Source: Artemisia argyi
Lineage: Eukaryota > Streptophyta > Magnoliopsida > Asterales > Asteraceae
Assembly: GCA_030686995.1 (NCBI GenBank)
Contig: CM060709.1
Location: forward strand, 17,017,360 to 17,081,359
Direction: 5' to 3'
DNA: 64,000 bases
Made by a program: the position numbers and the translations under genes. How positions within the stretch are numbered: position 1 is the first letter of the stretch; each line of letters begins with the position of its first letter. The notes below the pieces were generated by a model. The model was not told the origin of the DNA. It saw only the letters and a list, made by a program, of their open reading frames with translations, and searched no databases. Of this stretch, positions 55,166 to 64,000 are shown piece by piece.

Positions 55166-57226
55166 CTAGTTATAATACCTGTGCACGCACGGGGTTTTGA
55201 CATAAAAATTTTATCATGTATTTAATACCAAATATATTGTTTTAAAATGTTTTGAAGTTTACATCTATTAATTTAGTATAAGTCAAATTTATTTTGCAAT
55301 AACAATGCCTATTAAAAACAGTCGCAACACCCCTGTATTCGGCTATTTTTACAATTCCAAACACCCCTAAAATTAGCAATTGAAATAGCCTCAAACACCC
55401 TTGAATTCAGCTATCAAGGTAGTTCTCAGCACCCATCAATTTAGCTATTAAAAACAGTCCTAAACACCTTGAATTCTGCAATTAAAAATGTTATAAAAAC
55501 CCTTTAATAACTATTAAGACAACCATTAAAACAATACTAATCACCACTGAATCTAACTATTAAGACGGTCCCAAAACCCTTTAAAAACTTACAATAATTA
55601 GTAAAAAATAATTGTCCCAAACTCCAATAACTTAGGCAAGTCCTACTTTAGTAAACCATCTCATTCTTTTTGCAGCGGATTTTCAAGTGAATGAAACACA
55701 TTAGTTATATCTCTTGCTAGATCATCATTATTCTATATTACAACCAATTCAAAAGCAATTAACTCATCAAATACTTGTGAGATTTGTTTTTTTGTTGCAA
55801 CTTTGGAATAAGGTTAATGCAACACATATCAGTGTCTGAGACAAAGGCATTTATATAACGTTAACTTGGGAATATGTGAGTTAGCCGTTTAAGTATATGA
55901 AAATTCAAGAGACAACTTGATTTTAAAATTCAATAAACACATGTACCATATAAGCAAATTATTATATCAAACATATGTTCTAAGTAAGCTTCAAAGTAAA
56001 TTCGTAGTTGATGCATCAGGTGTAGTTTAGGGGGTATTTATGGTTCCTACTTTAGCATACTTGGTGATGAACTTGTATTCCCAGTCTCTTAATGTGTCAA
56101 GTTCGAATAAACAACGGATAAGGACCAACTGGTATATAAAACATCCTGAAAGAAACATCAATCAACTAATACTCAAACTATTGACACAAAATGTACACTT
56201 TTTTTTCTTCATTTCTTTCGAACTTAACAACGTGCACAATACACTTTCTGCTAAAGTAATAAAAAATAGAATGTGCAGCCTAATAGAGCATATCACTTGT
56301 TAAAATGAGTAAATTCGCTTTGTATAATATTTTTAACTGACAGACATGCTGAGGTTGATGCTGATGTTATTGTTTAACTTTAACTATTGATATCATGTTG
56401 TACAAAATGTGAGAGTTTAGTAGCACATAATGAGTGTTAATGAAGTTAAAATATACTCCGTAAAGTTTATAAATGTTTTTATGGATATTCATATATAAAT
56501 TTTAAATAACAATTTCATGAGTCGTTGTTATAAGTAGAATGACATATATTTATTTTAATATCAAAGTAACTCGTGCTTCCCATTTGATATTTATATTCCC
56601 GTTACTAATAATTGAGCCGTATTTAATATTCAAACCCTTGTACATATAAATTAAACTTTTAAATAGAATAACACGACTCCTTATTTAAAAAAATATTCTA
56701 ATTGATGAAAGTCTAAAACTAACGATATTAAAACCAATTCGCATATTTACCAAATTTTGTAATTTTAATGGATGAAAGTTTAAAAATTAAGACTAATACT
56801 CATGTAATTTTAAACAAACTTAATATTATAAAGTATAAGCGGTATAAAGTATAAGGGGTTATTCGTGTTTTTTCTAAAGTTATTCAAAAACATGGAAACT
56901 TGTAATTTTACACTTAGCTCTATATAATTTATTTAAAATTCAACCACTAAAGTTTTATTAATTACTTCCTCTTTTTTTAAGTTTTTGTTTTCATAAATTT
57001 GTCACCGATATTTTTATGCATTTTTTTTTCTTAACCACATTTCTCCACCAAATTTATTAAGTTTGATCAAAATCAATTTAATTTTGACTTTCTATTGACC
57101 AATCATATTACTCGATTTCACCTACGTGGCAAAATCGAGCCCTCCTATTGGTCCAATTTTTTTTTCAATGAGAAGGGTTTTGCAAAAACACTCCGAAATG
57201 ATGTAATTCTTTTATTATATAAAAGA
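55166..57226 (-). mobile_element. Non-autonomous Helitron, 2.06 kb
   Basis: On the minus strand it starts TCTTTTATATAATAAAAG (57226) and ends with hairpin CCCCGTGCGTGCACAGG, then TATTATAA and CTAG (55166-55169). This fits the 5'-TC and CTRR-3' rules with no target duplication. The flanks GACTA | TGTTGATTAAAAAATCG, when joined, recreate the continuous sequence at about 232-255. Insertion was between A and T. No Rep/helicase is encoded. Confidence 0.85.
55306..55610. repeat. Minisatellite inside the Helitron
   Basis: About seven imperfect 35-45-bp units built on (A)ACACCCCTGAATTCAGCTAT and TAAAACAGTCC phrases. Confidence 0.7.
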
Positions 57227-57686
57227 TGTTGATTAAAAAATCGTATGTTGATTAATAAATACCTTATAGCCTAATACTATTTGTGAAACCATAAAACAAA
57301 AAAGATTCGATTACATTTATCTTGTTTAAAATCAAATAACACATTTCACTTTATAGTTTTAACAAGTGGGAAGGCGCCGCTGCATTGCTGAGGGAATTTT
57401 CGAGAAATTTTTGCGATAACTATTTATGAATAATGTTTGGGTGGGGCTTCTCTTTGTAAGATCGTGGTATGTTTTTTGCCGACACGTGTTGTATTTGTTT
57501 GGAAAAAATGTTGTGTGAACCTATATTCGTAGTTGTCGTACGACGTCCTTTTTGTAATGAATGTTGTATCGGGAACCAGTTTGTTGCGACGGGGCTAATT
57601 TTGACCGTTATAGCTTTAAAAAAAATTAGGATAATTTCAAAGTTATTTGATAGGTTAAGGGTGCATTTTGAAAGTTCTTTTATTTA

Positions 57687-57688
<2 letters not shown>
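57227..57688. other. Helitron right flank and unidentified repeat-like DNA
   Basis: 57227-57360 matches 243-375. After about 57365 the paralogy stops and GC-richer sequence begins (AAGTGGGAAGGCGCCGC). It looks like part of another inserted element. GGTTAAGGGTGCATTTTGAA near 57652 resembles AGTTCAGGGTGTGTTTTGTA near 57937. Confidence 0.4.

Positions 57689-57758
<70 letters not shown>
57689..57758. repeat. (AT)n microsatellite
   Basis: About 35 uninterrupted AT units. Confidence 0.95.
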
Positions 57759-57762
<4 letters not shown>

Positions 57763-58104
57763 CTTCAACATTTTTTATAAAACCATATATATATCAAAAG
57801 TATATCAATATTGGGCTTGATTTATTTGTTATCGAGAGGCCTTTTTGACAGTATTTTTTTTATTTAAGAAATCGGTATGTATTTGTTAGATATTTGGCAA
57901 ATAAAGTTTGTTATATAAAAAAGTCGTAAATATTAAGAAGTTCAGGGTGTGTTTTGTAAGTATTTTTTTTTTTTTTTAAGCACAGTAACCGGGGTGGTCA
58001 AAAAGGGAGTGGACCGAAATATCGGATAAATATTTAATCACTTAGAGGCCTTCCAAAAGTAGTAATTTTTTATTCGTTAAACCATTTTTTTACTTGGTTC
58101 ACTT

Positions 58105-58415
58105 TAGGGCTGAGCATCGGGCCGAAATTGACCCATCCGGACCCGATCCCGACAAGTCCCGAAACTGACAAGGCTGAAAATCCTAACTGAATCCCGAGCC
58201 GATTCTAGTTTGGGTAATCCCGAATCCGAACTCGAGTCCCAAAACGAACCGATTTTATGGTATTCTTTGTGTTTTTTCGGGTAATCCCGACTCCCGACCC
58301 GACCCGAGTCCCGACAAGGCTGAAAACCCAAACCGAGTCCCGACCCAAGTTAAGGTCGGTTTGTATCAGTCGGTGTCGGTCGGAGTCGGGCGTCGATCGG
58401 GATTGCTCAGCCCTA
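58105..58415. mobile_element. hAT-type MITE, 311 bp
   Basis: TAGGGCTGAGCATCGGG at one end and CGGGATTGCTCAGCCCTA at the other, flanked by the 8-bp duplication GTTCACTT (58097-58104 / 58416-58423). The interior is rich in CCCGAC/GTCGGG words and noncoding. Confidence 0.92.
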
Positions 58416-58545
58416 GTTCACTTTGCACGAGACTCCCTGCTATAGTATATAGATGGAATTTTGGCCAAAAAAATCAGCTTATAGATCCCTAACTAATTAA
58501 ATGGAACCCAAAAAAAGATGTCACAGAACAGGAAAAGACAAAGTA

Positions 58546-58547
<2 letters not shown>

Positions 58548-58576
<29 letters not shown>

Positions 58577-58765
58577 CCGAACGACAACACTTGAGTCGGA
58601 TCCCCGAGTTAAACTATCAAAATGGGCAAGCCTCGGGACCCGAAACACTAGGAGAGACCTGCGATGGGAAACCCCTATACCTCACGGCTTCGCACTAAAA
58701 GGAAAATCCGAATTTTCTTTGTCACTTGCGAGACTCGAACCCGGATAAAACCCCTCCCCAAACTT
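58548..58765 (-). mobile_element. tRNA-derived SINE, minus strand
   Basis: The tail appears as T29 at 58548-58576. On the minus strand a B box GGGTTCGAGTCTCGC lies near 58730-58744, followed by a body with GTGCGAAGCCGTGAGGTATA and CGGGTCCCGAGGCTTGCCC. The A box is not clear, so the 5' end may be truncated. It falls between blocks (58470-58540 and 58770-59010) that are nearly contiguous in the paralogue at 470-790. Confidence 0.65.
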
Positions 58766-59009
58766 CAAAAGAAATAGTTAAGTTTAAACAATATGTTAAA
58801 TTAGAATTACATGAACCGAAAAAAGTTTAATAAACCAAAGAAGCTGAACACAAAATTGAGACGACAAAATAAATAATAAACAAAAAGTTGAAAGGGGTCC
58901 TTTCTCATTAAAAACCAAATTAGCCGGTCCGGTTCCAAAGAATTTTACTTGCAAATCGTTTGGAAACAGCCCAAGCTTATGGTTAATTTGATGCTTCCAC
59001 AGTCTTAGT

Positions 59010-59225
59010 TATATAGTGACGTAAAGTTTGTTCGTCAATCCATGTGGGATAAAGTCACAAAACTAACATACTCATTTAGTTCTTGAACCTTGTGTTTCAA
59101 GTGATTTAACCACATTCTGTCATTGTTTTTTTTTAGGATAAGACACATTTTGTCATTGATCCTCTTCGCTCTTATCATTATCATCCTCCGAATCACCCTC
59201 GAGCCAACTCAATCCTAGCACTAGA
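59010..59225 (+). pseudogene. LRR receptor-kinase gene-start relic, copy 10
   Basis: TATATA (59010-59015), 24 nt, then CCATGTGGGAT (59040-59050). A shortened leader and a start with CGAATCACCCTCGAGCCAAC follow. No LRR motif remains. Upstream sequence matches 500-790, linking it to copy 1. Confidence 0.5.
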
Positions 59226-59269
59226 TTAATGTTTTGGTGTAAAAGATTTGAGTCACCAGTGAAGCTACT

Positions 59270-59840
59270 GTGACTCTTTATACGTTATTGAGTTTGTATT
59301 TTGCTTGAATCGCACGTATATTGTTAACACTGTTAAAAACTTTTTTTTAGCTGTTTTTATTCACTCTCGGTAAGAAAACAAATACATATTGGATATTAGT
59401 GGTATTTACTCCTAATTTGTTAATATCTTTTTGAGTCTTTGTTCTGCTGGTGGGGCTTGTGTATTTGTTCTCTTAATATAATGCTACTCTTCATTCCCTT
59501 CCTATTTACAATCAATTCCCTCTAGCTGCTTTCCTTCACAAGCCGTTGTGGGATGACAAAAAGTCCAAAAGCTAATTAATGTTAAATAATTTGTTACAAC
59601 ATATGTCTAGAATTTATCTAACTACAGATATTAGCTTGAAAGTTTTCACACACATAAAAAGTTTATATATGCATGACAGAATCAGTCGATATCACCGAAG
59701 CCCGGAAGCATGTTTTAGTGAAGAGAATGGGAGCTTGTTTCTAGTGAAGTATGCGGGAGCTTGTTTTCCAGTGGAATATGACTGGAATTTAGTTTCTTTG
59801 ATGGACGTACGTAGACATGCAAGGTGTTTCTTGGCCCATA
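59270..59840. repeat. Segmental duplicate of 7560-8080
   Basis: Collinear blocks as described for 7560-8080. After about 59840 the two diverge, so the gene relic at 8015-9240 is not shared beyond the first bases. Confidence 0.75.
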
Positions 59841-60069
59841 CACTCAGTTTCATTAGCTCGTGAACCTAGTTTGCATTATCTACTAACTCATATCCAAAAA
59901 AAAAAAAAAAAAGGTTCAAAATACCCTAATTCGATAATTGTATCTAAGAAAAGGATAAAAATCTCCTAGTTGCCGTCCAACGAAATAAAACAAACAAAGC
60001 TCCAACTCACGTGTTTAAGTGATACGTGAATTAAACATACATTATTACTTCTTGTACTATCATCTTAGT

Positions 60070-60310
60070 TATATATTGCATTAGAGTTTGTCTGACTTTC
60101 TATGTGGGACAAAGTCACAAAACAAAAACTCTTGTCCTACTTAGCTTCAAGCTTTTGTTTACTAGCTTGCACATCTCCACCCTCACACCCTTGCCTATAC
60201 ACGGACAAACACCTCATTTCACCTACAAGGCCAAAATGTCGTTGTTCAATTTTACCCTCGCCTATATGTACATTTATTTATAAATACTAAGAAGATCAAC
60301 CATGTATCGT
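60070..60310 (+). pseudogene. LRR receptor-kinase gene-start relic, copy 11
   Basis: TATATA (60070-60075), 24 nt, then CTATGTGGGAC (60100-60110). The leader and ATGTCGTTGTTCAATTTTAC start resemble copy 4. The rest of the coding part is deleted. The trailing GTGACATATATAC and GTCATATGAAGAACAAGCC mark the unit end and supply an empty site for the LINE of copy 1. Confidence 0.5.
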
Positions 60311-61799
60311 GACATATATACATTGTCATATGAAGAACAAGCCAAATATTCAAATAAGGTGATGAAAACAACATATATAAATGATTATTGGCACTTCCTC
60401 TCGTAAGTTAGTTTAAGGAAATGCACGGCCACAGCAGTCTTTGCAATGACTTAATCCGTTCGAGGCAAAGAAAAACATTACATGGAGTGGTATCGTATAT
60501 AGAAATTGTGGTACCTCTTACGAGATTTCAATGTTAAGGAAGTGGAAGAATCATGATCAGCATGCGCTTTAATTCTAACGACTAAAAACACCGGGTGGCC
60601 GAGCCGTGACACGGCTAGGAATGCCATGGGGAGTTCGAACATCATATTCAAAAACTTTCCTCATGGAATGTCTCTTTTGTTGCGAAGTGGAAGGCTAGCA
60701 AAGTTTTAGCATTTACAACTCTATAGATAGTAGTACTGCAGTAGTACGGTGTGCCGTAGAGCTAGCTTTAATGTGGCATCAATTCCCACATGCTTTTACC
60801 CAAACGCCTCTTTCAAACTCATATATACTCACAGACGCATCCAGATACATTAGTTCAAGACACAAAGAGATATATAGCATATGATCAGTTGTGTACTTGT
60901 GTGTGAGAATTAGTTGGTTATATAATACAATGTGTACCCTCGATTTTAAAAGAAGTCATTGACTTGTCATGAGCTTTGCATTGTGTAATTAAACACTCAT
61001 TTGTTTTAATTTGTGTTCTTTTATATTGGTGTTCATCATTCCTTCCTAGTGGAAGGGAAAAATTAGGATTGATAACTGGCTTAGATAACTAGAGAGTCTA
61101 AAGTGTAAAGTGTCCATTTTAGTATGATTAGCGTTAAATCGACTTTCGCTTCATTGGGTTATTTAGCAACTATAGATCTGGTAAAGATTAAAGATCATCG
61201 ATCGGGATCTTTTCCATCAATTGACTATTTAATTAACGTCGATAACAACAAACTCAACTCAGGTTCACATTTATAAATTTATCACTATTTTTGTGGTTTA
61301 GTAATTAATTAATTATACAATAGTAACGAGCTGACTAATGTTTCTAACATGTGATAATCGGTTATCATTGTATGTTCAATAAGCACACGCTAATTCTTGT
61401 TTAGCATCTTTCAAATCTCCGCGACTTTATTATCCTACTACTCTGGCTTGTACTAAATTAGCACATCACATATAAATTAATGGTAAGAACATGTGGATAT
61501 CTTCATGGTTGTAACTAAAACATGAAGGAGATAGTTTCAAGTAGACATGAAGGATGTCTTTATAAGTTGCACCTAAACAACACATACGAATATGATGCAT
61601 GTCTTTTTATTCAGTATGATATGTCTCTTGAATACGAATTGTACGAAAATGCTATGTCTTCTTTGTATTCAACACCCTAGAATCACATAAGCTTTAGAAA
61701 AATAAGCTTTTTAAAAAACATCAGTCACTTTATTTGAAGAGATTTGATTATTCAAACCAAAGTAAACAATGTTTCTCGTAATAGATTCTTGATCTCAAT
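60311..61799. other. Intergenic, duplicated-unit DNA
   Basis: 60414-60480 matches 1786-1850. 60780-60870 resembles 37885-37990. A tRNA-Leu/Ser-like GGTGGCCGAGCCGTGACA lies at about 60595, but no cloverleaf forms. No gene is recognised. Confidence 0.5.
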
Positions 61800-62005
61800 T
61801 ATATATTGCTCTAGTGTTTCTTTATTCATTGATGTGGGACAAAATCACAAAACCACCACATATCACACACAATCCTCATCATCCTTCATCGAATTACCCT
61901 TGAGCCAACTCAATCCAAGCACTCGTTCCTCACATTCATCTCAGCACTCTTACGATCTCCTCGTATTCACTAAACAGCTCACACTCAATTTGCACATGTA
62001 ACTTT
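61800..62005 (+). pseudogene. LRR receptor-kinase gene-start relic, copy 12
   Basis: TATATA (61800-61805), 24 nt, then TGATGTGGGAC (61830-61840). Very similar to copy 5, including the CAATTTGCACATGTAAC end and the following 280 bp. Confidence 0.5.
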
Positions 62006-62385
62006 TTTCATAAGACCGTACGTTACAACGTATAGATAGATTTTATTGTTTGAAATAAAAAAAGTTTTATTCCGTGAAATTCCATGTAACGTAAATTTAC
62101 GTAGCGATATGCCAAATTACCATTTTATTGTATCTGAATTCCGTTAATGTAAGGTGATACTCGTAATAAGAAATTATACATTGTTTACGTACTTAGATTT
62201 GAAGACTCCAATTAATAAATCACATGCTTATAGTTAGATATTTTTGTTAACTGTTAAATGAAAAAGATTTGTTTGGATTTATAAACCTCTGATTTTATGT
62301 CGCAAAAAAAAAATCGATATGAGCATTATGAAGAAATTCATATTAAAGACACTTAAACATGCTCGATCATTAGAATTACGTTAAT

Positions 62386-62600
62386 CAAAAACCAAAACTC
62401 ATTTAATTCTTCAAGCTTCTGTTTCAAGGGGCTTAACCACCACATCTCCACCCTTCATATCCTCTTCTATACACACACAAACACCTCATCTCGATCAGCA
62501 CAACTTCACTTTCCTCATCATCCTCCACCGAGTCACAACCGAGCCAACCCACTCCAACACACCCACTCCCACACTCTCCTAGCATAAACGAAAGATTCCA
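62386..62600 (+). pseudogene. LRR receptor-kinase gene-start relic, copy 13
   Basis: It lacks the promoter module and begins within the leader (CCAAAACTCATTTAATTCTT). It keeps CCACCACATCTCCACCC and a start like copies 6 and 8 (CATCCTCCACCGAGTCACAA). No LRR motif remains. Confidence 0.45.
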
Positions 62601-63708
62601 ATAAGGGGATGCAAACAACATAGACGATTAGTGTTTATTCTGTTGATTTAGAAATGCATAAAATGTCCCATAATAAAACTTAATTTGAATCCAAAATCTT
62701 TAACATCACATTCATTTGCATAAATCAAAGACATTAAATATGATTATCTAGGAAACCTTTTTTCTCAATTGTTCTTTGATCTAGCATGCATTTATTAGAA
62801 CGTTTTTCCTGAAAGACAATTTCTTGTTGTTCATCAATCTATAACAAAACTGAGTTTTGTTCTTATTTAAAATTCAAATTTAGTACATTAGAAATTTATT
62901 TACACATCGGGATACTTTTGGTGGATTGAAAATAAAATGATGCTAGTAAGATGATAGATAATACTTATTATGTTGTTATATTTTGACATCATAACTATTT
63001 TTCGAGTAACATTGGTCACAATTAAAGTAAAAGAAGTGAACTCTAATGTTCTTCAAATAAATGACAAAGGAGCCTTCAAAGACTATGTATGCAATTTCGC
63101 CAAAGATAAATAGACAATTTTCAATTCTGGAACTTATTATTAGAGGAGTGGTTAATGGTGTGATGATAATCATGTCATATCATACTATATTATAATGGAG
63201 GAAGACCTTCTAATATTAGTATACTTAAAATTAAGCCTTACAGGTTAATAAGCTTAAAGTACAAATGATTTAAACACAAATGCTACTTATAGAAATTCCC
63301 TTCATATTTAATTCCAGTATACAATTAATACTAACATTAAATATAATAAATAAATCATTATGTACATTAAATACAATTAATTAACTGGTCAATAAATATA
63401 ATTAATGCACTTATTAAAACACCCCTTACATAAGAAATACAAATTATCAAGCATATTGTACAACCAACTTAAACACAATTCCTGCATTAGATGTCACTAA
63501 TACAAATAATAAAGCATATTATACAAATATTCAAGCCCGAACGAGCACGGGTCAAACGGGCTCGAGCCCGAACGGACACGAGCCAACAGGCTCGAGCCCG
63601 AACGGACACGAGATAAACAAAATTTTTGATATCCGTAAATTTATTGTCAAAAAGAACATAGTAAACTAAAATGTGTTCACATATTGTACAAACCAAGCAA
63701 ACTACTAA
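62601..63708. other. Intergenic, no gene recognised
   Basis: 63020-63170 matches 45770-45830 and 40440-40560. 63530-63612 holds repeated CTCGAGCCCGAACGGACACG, similar to hAT-MITE interiors but without ends. Confidence 0.45.

Positions 63709-63793
<85 letters not shown>
63709..63793. repeat. (AAT)n microsatellite
   Basis: About 28 perfect AAT units. Confidence 0.95.
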
Positions 63794-63794
<1 letters not shown>

Positions 63795-64000
63795 AAACTA
63801 AGCAAAATTTCATCAAACTTTTGTTATAAAAAACTAATCAGTAAAACTATTGCCAAAAAACGTACAAATAAAATAAATTATTAGCCGAAAAAGTTAAATT
63901 ACAGGGTGCCTGCAGCTGGATCGCGCGGAGACCCTGCTAGTATTAGATAATCCATTTAGTGTTTATGTTCACTTTCCATATAAACTTTAGAATAATTCAA
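63794..64000. other. Window edge, possible element terminus
   Basis: GC-rich GGGTGCCTGCAGCTGGATCG and CGCGGAGACCCTGCTAG at about 63904-63940 contrast with the AT-rich surroundings. No gene is seen. Confidence 0.35.

Noticed and set aside
57469..57687. 72-codon cysteine-rich ORF as a zinc-finger gene
   Set aside because: The cysteine spacing follows no known finger, the context is repeat-like, and the frame runs into the (AT)n tract.
60590..60650. tRNA-Leu/Ser gene suggested by GGTGGCCGAGCCGTGAC
   Set aside because: No cloverleaf, no proper B box and no acceptor stem. At most a tRNA-like scrap.
63487..63816. Minus-strand 109-codon open frame with a poly-isoleucine run
   Set aside because: It is produced by the (AAT)n microsatellite and has no protein-like flanks.
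1..64000. CRISPR array, bacterial operons or organelle DNA
   Set aside because: The repeats are retroelement, MITE or microsatellite types. Introns, poly(A) tails and plant transposon proteins show nuclear plant DNA.

Overview
This is nuclear DNA of a flowering plant, very AT-rich and dense in transposable elements. Its retroelement proteins resemble those of Asteraceae genomes (sunflower/Artemisia/lettuce group), but that placement is inference. I found no intact ordinary host gene. The window is a decayed tandem array of receptor-kinase gene starts into which many mobile elements have been inserted, several of them nested.

Host background. At least 13 relics of one gene start recur at about 0.8, 5.9, 12.0, 43.5, 44.2, 45.3, 45.9, 46.6, 54.7, 59.0, 60.1, 61.8 and 62.4 kb, all on the + strand. 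The best copies (5.9 and 46.6 kb) still read as the N-terminus of a leucine-rich-repeat receptor kinase: a CVWTG cap motif, NLTQLRVLS, NKLTGNIP and YLQNN. Ten copies keep a TATA-like hexamer exactly 24 nt from an 11-mer close to CGATGTGGGAC. On the minus strand this reads as the plant snRNA promoter layout (USE, then TATA). Longer segmental duplications (0.2-1.2 kb with 57.2-59.2 kb; 7.6-8.1 kb with 59.3-59.8 kb; 2.4-6.2 kb with 46.2-46.9 kb) show that the array grew by duplication. They also supply empty-site comparisons for several insertions.

1-12 kb: two LINE remnants (one with a target-site duplication), relics of an unidentified minus-strand gene, and a gag-only LTR element (TR-GAG type, 9419-11562). 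12.3-37.3 kb: a young Ty1/Copia element (LTRs about 99% identical over the surviving part). Its single polyprotein frame is split by a 17,443-bp CACTA (En/Spm) transposon at 17070-34512, with a TAG target duplication. The CACTA carries an open four-exon TNP2 transposase gene (1,103 aa, minus), a ten-exon TNP1/TNPA-like gene (plus, one apparent 1-nt frameshift), a two-exon GRF-zinc-finger/coiled-coil/membrane-anchor gene, two unidentified small ORFs, terminal inverted repeats and subterminal repeat arrays. Transposase and cofactor genes are divergent.

37.3-47 kb: a LINE 3' end fused to the truncated Copia LTR, SINE relics including a composite tRNA/5S-like SINE, a Helitron-like remnant, and five receptor-kinase relics. 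47.2-54.6 kb: an older minus-strand Copia element (LTRs about 92% identical) with frameshifts and stops. A 616-bp hAT MITE sits in its reverse transcriptase and a Cassandra TRIM in its integrase, each with a target duplication. 55.2-64 kb: a non-autonomous Helitron with a demonstrable empty site, a 311-bp hAT MITE, a minus-strand SINE, further relics and long AT/AAT microsatellites.

Genes here act mainly for the elements themselves. TNP2 and the TNP1-like protein would move the CACTA and possibly relatives. The Copia frames encode gag, protease, integrase, reverse transcriptase and RNase H.
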